Shown piece by piece: positions 1 to 12,600 of a stretch of DNA of 64,000 nt. A program made the position numbers and the translations under genes. Source of the stretch: Anopheles merus (Eukaryota > Arthropoda > Insecta > Diptera > Culicidae); contig NC_054084.1 in the NCBI RefSeq assembly GCF_017562075.2, positions 3,590,501 to 3,654,500 of the forward strand, written 5' to 3'. The notes under the pieces were generated by a model. The model made no database searches and was not told where the DNA came from. It saw nothing but the letters and a program-made list of their open reading frames with translations. Within the stretch, counting starts at the first letter, position 1, and each line of letters begins with the position of its first letter.

Positions 1-150
1 TTTCATTTTATTATGGCCGCGAAAGCGGAGCCTCGTGACGCGTGCGCACATTTTAACGTCCATCTGTATCGCGGGTATGGGGAGCAACAGCAGCAGCATT
101 TAAGTGTGCATCGGATCGGCCACATCGATCGCGTGGTATTGCGTTGGAGG

Positions 151-170
151 GCGCGCGCGCGCGCATATAC
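151..170. repeat. alternating GC/AT purine-pyrimidine tract
   Basis: (GC)7 runs directly into ATATAC, giving 20 bases of strict purine-pyrimidine alternation. Such tracts can adopt left-handed DNA. No function is shown. Confidence 0.8.
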
Positions 171-2510
171 TCTCGGACCTACTTGCGCAAACGCGCGAGA
201 GGGTGCGCGATCGTGCGATCATAAATAACGCGTACCGAAATATTTCGATTGCGAGCGATTGTAAGTACTGCTGGCACACGGCACATGATAGGGAGCGCGG
301 GCACCGACCAAACGGGCCGACATCACTTACAATCAATTTAAATCAAAATTTATAAATAAAAACATAAATTTTTCTCAACAATGATGATAAATTAGCCCAC
401 ATTCATCAAGCGACCGTCAGGATTGATTCAGTGAGGGAGAAGATGAACGGGGATGCGAGGTGGCGTGGGTAGAATGAAAGGAAACGAAAATATGGCTCAA
501 ATCGAAAATCGTACTCGTGGAATCAGTTTTTGGAAGATCCAGCTCCACGCGTTGGCATAGCAAAGCGATGTCATTTGCCTTGGTATGTTGAATGCTCTTG
601 GTGATGAAACATCTGGACAACAGGTCGCGGGTTGACTCACACTTTGCTAGGGGAAATCCACCGAGATTAGCTTGGGAAAGCAAAGACTGTGACTAACCAA
701 AACATTCCGCATAGCCGAGGTTTGCTTTCCTGACCACACATCGTAAGTCACACTTCAAGGAAAGTGTTGTACGGTGTGATGATTATCAACTTAACCCTCC
801 CCGACGCAAACAGACCCTTCCGGCTGTTGTTCCGGCCGACACTATTTGTTCCTGACCGATAATCTGAAACAGACTGTTCGACTGTATGGAATTTGTTTCC
901 GGGGTGTGACCACCGCTTCTTTCCTTCAGGATAGTTCGCGAAAGCAGCTATTCGAATGGTTTTGTGAAAGACACAGCACCGCATCATTGACAGGTGGTCA
1001 CACGACCAAACTAGGAGATCGAACGGAGTGGGAAAAAGGATAGCAAGTTTGTTTGTTTTCCACACAAGAAGACAAGCAAACAGCACCAGAAAAGCGGGCA
1101 CAAATGTGTGGAAGGTTCTGGTTACGTTTAAGCTTAAGCTAGTTGTTGTTTAACAGTTACTTCAGCACTTCCCCGTATAAGCTGACCGACACATCGTAAG
1201 CTTTCTTACGTGATAAACAGCGCTCGGGGAAGGATTACGAAGCTTCACGCCATTGTTTGTCTATTTCTAATTCGATCGCAAACAAAGCGGCGTGATTTGT
1301 TTGTCCACCGTCCGGATATCCGTTTACCTACAAGGAAAACAAATTAAACTGCGCGTGTGTGCGTATGCTTTTCTATTTGAGCTGGCAATTTAAAAAGAAG
1401 GAAACGGCCACAAAAAGGCCTTTCAGCTGTCTTGTATGATTGAAATGACTCACATTGAACGTAATGAAGCATTAAAGTGGACATTCAATTAGTAGAACAA
1501 AACCAATGTAGTAAAAGGGCAATCCGTCCGGCAATTGCTGGAATTGAAAAGCACGGAATTACCTGTCGATAATGACCAGCGCTTGTAATCAATGGAAATA
1601 GCCTCATGTCAATTATCGAACCACACTGACAATGCCACAGTAAACCATGCCACTTTTGCACCGCACAACTCGTCATCCGACAATAAAATGGAAATGAATT
1701 TAATAAAGCTTCCTGTGCTCGATCGATAAGCCCCGGCCGGCAAGCGTTGTGATAAAAATAAACCCTTGCCGTCAGCACTAGGGTGATCTCGGATCGTACG
1801 AAACGATCACCATAAAATGGAAATCTCATCCACCGGTGTCCGTGTGGTGTGGAATGGCTAATATTACTGCGATTTAATTGAATGTTTCAATTGCACATAA
1901 GCCACCCGATGCACCGATGACGTTCGTCATCACCCTTGCTGCACGGGCTGCACGACTCGCACGGCCACTCCATGGTCGATGGAAGGGTGCGGCACCCATA
2001 AACGATTGCACTTAAGCTTCCACCCACCGGGTTCGTGCAGAACGTGCAGAAGGAGAAGGGTGAAGTTTGGCTGTTGTTGCCGTTGTTATTTGCCTTATCC
2101 GTCCCGTCAGGTCAGACCGGCCCGGGGAGCAAGGAGTGATGAAACAGGGCTGCGAAGACTTTTACAACTGTGCAAGGCAGTTAAAATAAAATACTAGCGG
2201 GTCACCAAAGTTCACAACCGGCGCTGGTGGGATGTATTATTGTCTGCTGTTGTGGCTGCTTGGCGGTTCCGCCTATTCGCCCCAGTCCTAAACCCCCATT
2301 CAACCGGTGCCAAGCCAATAGGTCACCCTTGTGCCTCCTCCACCTTCCCGCTTTTGCGCCCCAGATAGGTTGGCCGGATAAGCGGTGTTGCAGAGCAATA
2401 AGAAAAAAAGTAACAACAATCACTCGATCGGTCGGCAGGGTAAGCGGGGCTTTAAGGGTGGAAGGACACGGTGCTGCCGTGTAAGATCTGCAGGCGGTCG
2501 ACCTCCCCTA

Positions 2511-2534
2511 CACACACACACACACACACACACA
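2511..2534. repeat. (CA)12 microsatellite
   Basis: Twelve perfect CA units. Non-coding low-complexity repeat in a GC-rich block. Confidence 0.95.
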
Positions 2535-3634
2535 TACGTGCGCGGTAGAATGTTTCATTCATTTGCGCGCGCGCGCTCGCACACGCTCGCGATCAGCGCA
2601 GCGGCTGTGAGAATCCGTGATCTTCGATCTGTGGCTGTGAAGAATTCATTCAGTCCTGTCCTCCCCACAAAACAAAACTGGTTCCTTTCGACAGGCTCGC
2701 GGCCAGGGAAGGGCCCACTAGAGGGTCTCAACCCTGTCGCTCGCTCTCGGGGCGCATTATTTGCTCGATTGATTGCTACCTTCGCGGGTGTCTGGCTGGC
2801 GCGGGACTGGCGCGCCAGGAATGTATTTTTAGGATCCTGGCTTTCCGCTCAAGTTCCGCTTCGAACGACGACATACTTTTGCGAGACGCCTGTTTCCCAT
2901 TTCCGTTAGGCTGGGATGGGTTGCGAACGTGTGGGAGGGTGCAGGTATCTTCTCCAAGGCACAACTCTCGGGGAAGTTATTTTGCCGAGGCCAGAAAGCA
3001 TCCAAATTGGGCTGTTGTGGCAAAAACAAAGGATGATCCCATGACGTACCGTGAGCACCGAGCATTTTGAAACACAATAGAGAATTAATCTTCCGCTCGT
3101 TCCCCCATGCGGCTCCATTTCTGCCCTTGGCGTCGCTTGGCAAAGTGGGACGGCCCGACGGCGCATCCTTCGCGCGTCTAACCTATGATCTTTGACGCGG
3201 TTGGAAGGAAGACGTTCGCTCTGCTCGCCGCAAACGTTCAGCTATGAGCGATGTGTCGATGCGTACACGATACAAGTTAATTTACGCTGAGCAAACAACG
3301 GGCCAACCTTTAGCCGGTGTGGTTATGCCTCATCTCCCCGCAGAACCACGCTCGAAACGGAAACAATAAAAACGGTTACGATAAAGCAGCGCTCGGATGA
3401 GATCATCGGTTCGGCTCGGGGAGGGCTTTGGGAAGGACCACGACTCCCAGGCGACAAGTGGTGACAGCCAACGGACATTCCCAAAATCGATTGTATCGCT
3501 CAAGCGGCCGTTACCGTCCCCAGTCCAAGCGGCTACCATACCGGCACCAGGCCGTGGGACGATGAAGCACGCGGGCCACGAAGCGAAGAGAGACCAAAAT
3601 AAAGCCGCGATCGAGCCCCGGCCGCACCAAGGTG

Positions 3635-3648
3635 TGATAATCTTATCA
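3635..3648. promoter_or_regulatory. palindromic pair of GATA sites (candidate)
   Basis: TGATAA and its complement TTATCA are separated by two bases, making two inverted GATA-factor sites in 14 bases. The core WGATAA match is seen directly; any binding is inferred. Confidence 0.25.
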
Positions 3649-6600
3649 GCAAAGCACTTAATTATGTTCGAATTCCCCCGCACCCGCCGGCCTGTCTCTG
3701 TGTGTTTGTGTGTGTGCTGGAATAGCCTGTCGATTATATCGTCTTGGGGCTTGCGCAGTGTTTGAGTCATGCCCCGGTGGAACGACACCCGGAACGCGGT
3801 TATTGATTCAAGGTGTCGCCCGCGATGGCGTTAGACATTTAATTATCATAATGCGCTGTAACTGAATACATCACACGTTCACGCACGCACCGTAGTAAGG
3901 ATAAGAGTAATGGTGCACATTGCGCACACGCACACCCCGTACCCGTAAGGCGTGCGTAGGGAAGAAGGGGCCATTTGTTTTTCGGGGACTTTATTTATTG
4001 ACATAATTTGAGGGCATATGTTTTGTGGGAGTTCCAGAATGTTCCAATCTATTTGATTTTTTTTTGTTGTCACTGCAAGACACTGAAGGTTTCAAACAAT
4101 TGCACAAATGAACCCACAGATACCAAAGTCTTATCTTGGGGAATGACTTGAAGCAGATTGCAGTTAATTGTGCATCATGTTTATTGTGTTGTATAATTCC
4201 AAAAAAACACAATCACCGTGCTCAAAAATTAACTTCAACACACACACACACACGCGCGGTATCGATATCTGTGGCCTTTCATAAAGATTATCGAAACCGT
4301 TACACCTTCAGGAAGCAAGACCGCACTTTACTAAATATCTCAATATCATTCGCCGAAACTCGTGCCATGGAACGGAGCGATCCAACCTCACCGTCGCTTC
4401 CCTTGCTTCTCGTTTTCCTTTCCTGCCTCCTGGTCCGTAAAGAGGTCCTTTCTACCTCCGACAAGGTCGTCAAAGTCAACTTCAATTAGCTTCGTGGCGC
4501 GGCGCACTGTACACACATAGCCCGATCATGTACATACGGAGCATTAGTCCGTTTCGCGTGTTCCCCGATCTCCACTACATGTCTATACCTTCCACCTGGT
4601 CCTAGTCCAGCGCCGTTGAGTTGAGGCAAAGAAAAATAAAACCAACACAACCGCGAGCGGTTTGCGTATGTGTATAAATTCCTCCATTTAATATGAGTGG
4701 TGAAATTTGATACTTTCGATACTTGTACTTGGGGCTCTGGGGCCCCCAGCCCGTGGCCAGCAGGCGTTCGTTCGGCGCACACTGTCGCGAAATCGTTGCT
4801 TGTTCGATGATCAGTGAGCAGAAAAAAGGGGGAGGACTAGCAAGACACACAGCACACAACAACCGAAAAAAAAAACGCTCACAATCACTGTTCGAACCAA
4901 ATGAAACGAGACAAACCACCCGAAAACGCCCGAACAACGCATCAACAACAGCAACAGCAGCAACAACATTCGAAACAACACCGAAACACACTTATGAAAG
5001 CTTTTAAAAGCTAATTTTTCAACCAAAAAACCGCAAACGGACTCAAATAAATACTCCCCTCCTCGTTCGCTGCTCTTTTCCGCTCTTTCTCCATCACGCC
5101 TGACTGTGTGGCCGATAAATATGTATCTCCGAAAGCAAACGGGCACAATTGAGAAGAATCATGCTGCTGTGCGGGGAAGGCAGCACAGTGACGCCGAAAT
5201 TGGTTGTTGTTTAGTCGCGATTTTTCTTTCCCGATGTTTGCCTGGCTAATTTGGCCAACACCGTCCGCATGCAGTGTGTGCGTACACGCGGTCGCTAACG
5301 ATCAGCTTGTTCGAGCCGACACCGAGTGCGCCCTCGAAATCCTCGCGCGAAGTTCCAAAAGGATGGTCTTGAGCATTGCGTTGGCTAATTTGAACGCAGC
5401 AACCATCGGCGGCGCCATGCGTCTGTGTGGGGTATCATCGCAACAGTCGGTCCAGGTAGCCTTTGACCTCTCCGGCAAAGCATCGCCCGGATCCACCGTG
5501 CGGGGCAAACGACCTGTCAGAATCACACCATAAAAGTCACGAACGTTACATCATAAACTCCGTCCAGTACCGTGGGCCGTTTGCATTTGCGGAGACAAGT
5601 GTTGTTTGCACGGGGCCGGCCGGCCGGCTAGCACACAAACAAACCAGCAACAGCACAGTCTCAGCCACACACAAAAACCGCCCAACCGCGAGTGGCAGCG
5701 ATCAGACCGGCCGATGACAGTTTCGGGCCGAGACAAAGCGAAGAAAAACGAAAGAAAAAGGCCGCCACACGCCGTGCGGTCTACCGCAACGGAGTGTCTT
5801 TCTCTAGTTGCCAGGGCCGGGCAAGATATCTTCCATTCCCCCTCCGTGCTGTGGAATGTGTCCGCACCACCCCACTTCCGCTACAGATCCCTATAGGGCG
5901 ATTGCATTTCACGGGGCCAAAATTCCGCGTAATCAGAGATTTCTTTCTCGCCTTTTTGTACCACAATGCGCGCGGCGTAGATGAGTTTCAATTGTCCGGT
6001 CGGATATGTTGCATTCGCTAAAATTGCGTGCCTTTCGAAACCGCGGGTCTCAGTTGTTGGTTGTTGGCGTACACGTGTTGGAGTTGTTATGGCTTTTTCC
6101 GACGAATGTGTGTGACGGATGAGCGTGGATGTAAGACTGAAAATTGAAGAACTAATAAGGATACTTCAAAGTAAGCTTGTCTCTTGGAAACGGACCAGCT
6201 GAAGTTTTGGATAAATGAAAGCTTTATGAGTGACGACATGAAACAAACTGGCATGAATCTATTAATGGTATGTTGACAATTTGAATTACTGAATTCGTAC
6301 AAATGATGTGTGTTTTTTTACATTTTTTACAAAAGCATTCTTCCGCAATTAGTCATCTTCAAATTAAGCAAGCTATCACAAGCACACATCGGTGCTTTAT
6401 GCTATTCAAACCGCATTAAAACGCCTCCTGCAGGGATTATTTACATTCCAAAGCTCTTATCGCGTTGAAATGTTTGTCCCCTTCTGCCTCCATTTACCAA
6501 GTTGGAATGTGATTTTGGCAACGTACTTGGACAGAGCTTTTTTGCGCGCATCAACTCCACTCCCCGAGATGCCTTCACGTTTATGCATTTATGGCTCTTT

Positions 6601-9600
6601 AAAAAATCATTTACACCGCACACAACCGTCTATCATACACGCACGGTGCAGCGACAAACATCTTAATTGGTTGGGCGCCTTCCTTTCGGTGCAGTTTCGG
6701 CCCACTGCGCCTCGTGCGCCTATCTGATGATGTAGGACATTGCTCTGTGCATGATTTGAATGCAGTTAAAAGCAAAGGCACAAGTCGTGAGTGTGATGCG
6801 GCCAGTGCGATTAGCTTAGATGGTGAAATACTACTACCAACTCCACCACACCGTCGGTACCGAATATGATCCGTGGCGGGTTTGGTTTAACACATGTTCT
6901 TTGCTTTTTGTGTCCTTTGCTTGTCCGTATCGGTGGATCTACCGTGTTTTATTTGTGGGTTTCGAGATGATTAAAGACAAAGAAACCATTTAGCGAAAAG
7001 TGCATTAAATATTTCAGCAAGGCTGCCAATGTTTCTCATGAAATAACCGTCTTAAGTTCACATACATTCTTGCATGTGCAGCCTCAGAAACACCTATGGA
7101 ATGGAGCAATACAGCATTTGAGTAACAACCACGCAAAGTCATATCCTCTGTTTGAATCAACCCAACTTCAGACCATTTCAAAACACCTTCGCACAATCGA
7201 CCAAAACACAGACAAGTCCCAGAGTCGTTCAATTATCGCCTTCAATTACATGCTCGTTGCACACCGGGCGCCCTCTCAGGTTGGCTAGGGAAGCTAATAA
7301 TTTAACGATTATTATGCCCCCTTATAGGACAATTTCCGATACCTATCCAAATGCTGCAAATGTCCCCGCTCGTATGGCAATTCACACACTTGCCCGAGGG
7401 GTTCGAATCCGTAGAGTTCCTTGGTACAGGCGCCGTCGGCTTGTCAACAGGTTGCTTGACGGCGCGTGACACAAATTGCCCTGCACGACTGCAGCACCGG
7501 GTGGTTCAGCCGGTGGGGGACCGATTAAATGTAGAATTAGGAAAGAAATGTGTTCCATCCATCCGTCAGGCAGTGGTGGTTTCCGATAGCGCGCCTGCCA
7601 AGAAATCCATTAGCTTAATTATCTCTCGACGCAAGCAAATGTGCTAAATGGCTAAACGCTTGGTGCGCCGGCTGGTGAGGTCGGCCTATGCCGTTGCACT
7701 TTGCAAACCCGGCGCGATTGGCATGTTGTCAATCGGGGCAGAAAATCGTGCTATTTATTGGGACTCCGCGTTAAGGCACGTACACGATTTAACCATTTCA
7801 GTGCGATGGGATTGTTTCATATCAGTTTCATAAGTTATCCCCGTTTAATAAAAGCTCGCGATCTGTTTTTTATAAATTGTGTTGTAAGCAGTCTATGATT
7901 AGCCAGTTATCATCACTTATGAAGTGTTATAAGCGTCATAAAAAGGTTTTGTTTAAAGCCACGTTATTCTACAATTTCAAGCGTCAATTACAGTCATCCC
8001 AAGTCAAGGGTTCTAGAACCCTTAAGGTGATCGTAACTACCACACACGTCACGGCTTGCTTTGTGCATTCCACTCGAAAAGCGCTACATCTAACTGCCAC
8101 ACTCCCCATTCGCTTTCAATTCTCACCGCGTGTGCGGACGGTAGTAGCCAAGGCAACGAGGAAACACGTGTTAAACATAGACCACGACACGGGCGCTCAA
8201 ATGACCCTCGTCCGGTGGCCGGCTGAAACTGGCCACAAAACATGGTAGCCATCGCAGTGAATAACTAATTGTTGAGCGAATTGTTCTCGGCTGCCCATTG
8301 CGTGTCAGCAACGCCTGGCCGCAACGATCTTTGCCCTTCCCTTTATGGGGGTAGTAGGGCCCGACCGTGTGAGCGGTTCCAATGAAATCTATGCAAAATG
8401 CACCCGTAGCGAACGGTGCATGTGACGGCCGGACAATGTGTCAATAATGCGTCAAGTTTGAGGTTAGAGCAAGTCGGATGTTGTGCCGAGTTTATGTCAG
8501 CTGCTTGACAGTGGAAGGAGAGGCTGAGACTCTGTCGGGAGCTTTTATGGTAGAATGGGTTGTGAGGTCGTTTAATAGGCGTAATCAGCTAAAGTACTAC
8601 GCTTAACAATACAATTAAAAGAATTGTTTAATTTCATGATATTATATCAGAGGGGTTAAAGAGCATTAAAACCATCATACAACATAATGAAGATTGTTAG
8701 GTCATGATCATTTAAAAAAATAGCAACTATAATTTAAGGACTTTGAAATTTTCCAATATTCAATAATTCTTTCTGTTTCGCTTACGTCATACCACCGGGT
8801 ACGTTACGGGTATCTTTTTGTAATTTATTAAACCACAACAGCTGAAAACAGTTGTTATCTGCCAAGAAAATGACCCAATCATTAAGGGGAAATTGTTTCT
8901 CCAAGGATCCAGTATCCGGCCATTGACATTACCCTAATCTTGCACCAGGCATTGTAATGTCTGTTTAGGAAATCTTCACACCTTCGAGGATCTCCGAGGT
9001 AGCTTTTCTGTTGCTCTTTGATCACGCCCTACCCTGACACTCTTGCGTCCACCAATCCTCGCGCTTAATCTTTGATAATACTGCAGACGACGACTGATTG
9101 TATATTTTGACAGAGTCGAATTTACGAACACCGATAGTGTCCCGAGGTGGCCACTTTTCAGCCGAGAGAGTTGTTAGCTCGTCCCATTAGAGATAACCTA
9201 CCGACTTGAAGGTGTCACGATGGACGCACTGTCGTTGTGGTCTGCTGTCCGCTACCGCACCCGGACACTTTACTACACCCAGGCAGGGAGGTCCAGAACG
9301 GCGAGAGTGCGCTGGAGAAGGACGAACCGACTCCAGTCGATCGGTGTCATTATCCCAACATGGATGCATACCGTTTGCCAGTTTTACAGGCCACACGGCC
9401 ACGGCCACAGCAAGCGTTCGAAGGAGGTGACAAAATAGAGGCGGAGAAGGGACGTCTGTGTTCGAGGAACCTTTGCGACACCTCGACACCTCGCATGTGG
9501 GTGGGCTTGTGATCAGCTGCGAAGCTCCGGCACGACCTCGCAATCTAATCTATATGGGTCTCTCTAAAAGACCCGCTCGCTTGCTCGCGCGCACGGCCCA

Positions 9601-12600
9601 GCACACCCAGTGTGTGTCTGTTCGGAACGCGTTTGTGGGTCGGGCCGACGGGTTGATCCGTCGATGTTTGCCTTGCTCGCACACCTTCCGACATGTGTGA
9701 CTGCGGCCGGGGCACCTTGTGCGCTTCTCGGAACGATTCGGTAAGCCGCCGCCTGCAGGCTAGCGCAATCGTTTAACAGCCACACCGCCCGGAAACTGAA
9801 GCCTGCTGCAGCCTGACACCATTAGACGGACCGACACATTATGAGAAATACAACCGAAAAAAAAAGAACATTAACCACTACCACTAAAGCAAACAAATAT
9901 TTACCTCAACTTCCCGTTTCGAAATGGAACGGGTGATACACACACACAAGGAATACGAAGAAACACAGTAAAAGTCACAATATTTCCTTTTGGATTCCTT
10001 CCCCCAAGACGTTTTTGTCAACCACCAATCGGGGCCGAAAAAATAAAGCACACACGGTCGTAAAAGTTCGAACAATCACAGAGGCTCGTTTACACCCACT
10101 CATCGAAGTCGTTTCCCGCTTGTTCCAAGTCAATTAGGCAGTTGTCGTCTAGTTTAAGATATCATTTCGTTCCCGCGGGCGTTCAGGGATCTACCACCGG
10201 CGTCGGAATCGGTGGGTGGTTTCGGACCAACAGCCAATCAACTGGATGGAAATGGACATAGAAATGGACGTTCATTCGTTGCTGGGGAAAATTAATAACT
10301 CTTTTCAAATCGTGCTTTCGATTGAACATCAAAGCAGAAGCCTTTAAGGTCCTTTGGTGCTACAAGCGCGAGTTTAGGGTATTATTTCTTCAAAACCATC
10401 ATTGCATTCGAAAGTTTATGATTTATTTTGAATGCTACTCATTACTATATGTAACCTCATAAACCAGATCCACAGGAAATGTATACACGCTCCTATACTA
10501 TGCATGTTATTTAGAAGATCTGTTTACCTTTCACAGGTTTCTCGTAACTCCTATAAAAAGATCACAAAAGAACGAGATTCAAATTGTGCCTCCAACTGTG
10601 CTTTTCAAATACCAGTCCAATATCAGACACATGCACACTGGAGAAGTTAATTAGCAACGTCTCTTGCCGTGCACTACGGGGATCGATGATCATCACTCCT
10701 TCGTACTCCTTTGCAGTACGATCGCCAGCAAGACCACCACATAGATCACTGCATCAAGGATCTCTCGTGTGCTGCGGTTGAACTTCCCTTTTTGCAGGAC
10801 ATAATAGGATAATCATCGCTGTTGGAAGCCGTGTATCGGGACAAGCTTATTAGCTGCTTGCTGCATCGCTTCGCCTCCGCACGATGCAGGGTAACGAGGT
10901 CACCAACGCCCTCGAGCGATGTGTGAGCATGTGTGTGGGCATCGATTTCAAACGATTGCTCCGAAATCCTTCCCGAAACTGATCCTACCACAGGCTACAA
11001 TGTTCCCTGCCGGGCAATGTTCTCTGTTGTCCCGTGCATGATCCTCCTGACGTACGGTCCTCCCTACCTGTCTTGTGTGAACGGTGTGCTGCATCCTGGC
11101 CTGGTTATCTTGTCACTTGCCCATCACACCTAGCACACCTTTTTTCTCGGTGGGTGTGTGTTGTGACAGTCTGTTTAGACTCATCAATTTCTCTACAGGA
11201 CAAGGGAATGCGAGGAATCCATTTTACGCATTGGGTCCCACTTTTTTGTAGTTGATGGGTGCATATCTTTGGTCCTGTTTTGATTTCTCTCTGTGTTTAG
11301 TGTCGCTTTTCGACCACCATGATCGATGCATACGATCGTCAGTGATCGTTATTTTCGTAAACTTAGTGACATTTAAAGATGCTTTCAAAGGAATGCCAAG
11401 CCTTAAAGGATGCGAAAGGATGTTAAGGTTTGCTACCTTCATCAAGTAGCTGTGAGCTTATGAACGTGATCAATGTGTCATAATGCGATTACCACCAGTG
11501 CAATCGGCTATGTCCTGCCACGGATGCTGCGGTACGCCCATAGACAAGAAGATCCAACCGATTCAAAGCTACAGAAGGAAAGGATCGGTCCATCAAGTTT
11601 CCAAATATTTACCCAACATACGACGTTATCTTATAGGCGTACACAAGATTAACGGCAACGCTTTGGCCACCTTGCTGGATGGTGAAGTTAATCCGCTTTT
11701 GCTGCACCTTTAGCACCTTCGACTTCCAAAAGGGGATTACAACGATCGGATCTTCTACTGGATGAACTGAATCTCGCTCTCTAGTTGGCAATGGTGGTAT
11801 TTTCGGAAGGTGGGATTTTATTTGCATCAAAATGTAATTCTACTGTTTTGCCAATTATTCCTAGCGTTTGCTGCGCCGCTTCGATCCAAAGCCTATGCGA
11901 ATTATAAAGGAATCCTAAAAGAATCAGCAACAAGACACGCTCTACACGCCCTAATCTCGTCAGGCCAGTCTTTTCAATCCTTTCTTTGTACGCTTGGCAT
12001 CTTGGTTTTGTTATTTTCCGTACTAGACTGCCTCGGAAATGTTTTTGCTACTAACCTTGTCGTCTTTGTTTCGTTTTTTCTTCTCGTCCACCCCGAAACA
12101 TCTCCCTTCCAAGTTTGGCTTATCTCGTCGACTGCACAACGCCAATCCTCACCGATCGTTTCGCCACACCTTGCGCTGGCACGCCACGGTGGCTTCCGAG
12201 TAAAGGATGCAAAAAAAAACCCAGTCTCCGATCGCATCTAACACCACTCCATGGCGCGGCAGTTTCTGCAACCGTCCGTGCCTTATCAAACGTGACCATC
12301 ATAAACATCTTTCAACAAGCGAACCGTCCGGCGAGAAACAATTCAATAAATTATCTTCCAGCCTTTCTCAGAGCCATCCCGCGCTGTCTCTTCGGCTTCT
12401 TGAGCGACTGCATCGGACCGGGGTTGGACATTATGCCGACGCCGCTCGTCTTGTCTAAGAGCGTCGGCCCCCGTCCAGTCTTTGGTATCTCGAAACAAAA
12501 GCCAAACCCCGAAAAACACAAGGCACGGGAAATATATTAAAATGTATCTTTAAATGTACAATTTTATGACAATCGGGTGGACACTAAATAGATATATTAA

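Larger units (their letters stand above)
1..10080. other. gene-free stretch, left end
   Basis: No open frame here has recognisable protein family content, plausible splice structure or coding-like composition. The stretch holds a 20-base alternating purine-pyrimidine run at 151-170, a (CA)12 repeat at 2511-2534, a palindromic double GATA site at 3635-3648, and AT-rich patches such as 3790-3860, 7290-7330 and 8570-8860. GC-rich blocks lie at about 2380-3200, 5200-6000 and 9180-9800. A tRNA B-box-like string near 7400 fails the T-arm test. I see nothing that fixes a gene. Confidence 0.6.

Noticed and set aside
7395..7415. GGGTTCGAATCC, resembling a tRNA B box
   Set aside because: The flanking bases do not form a five-pair T stem, and no A box or acceptor stem is found at the right distances.
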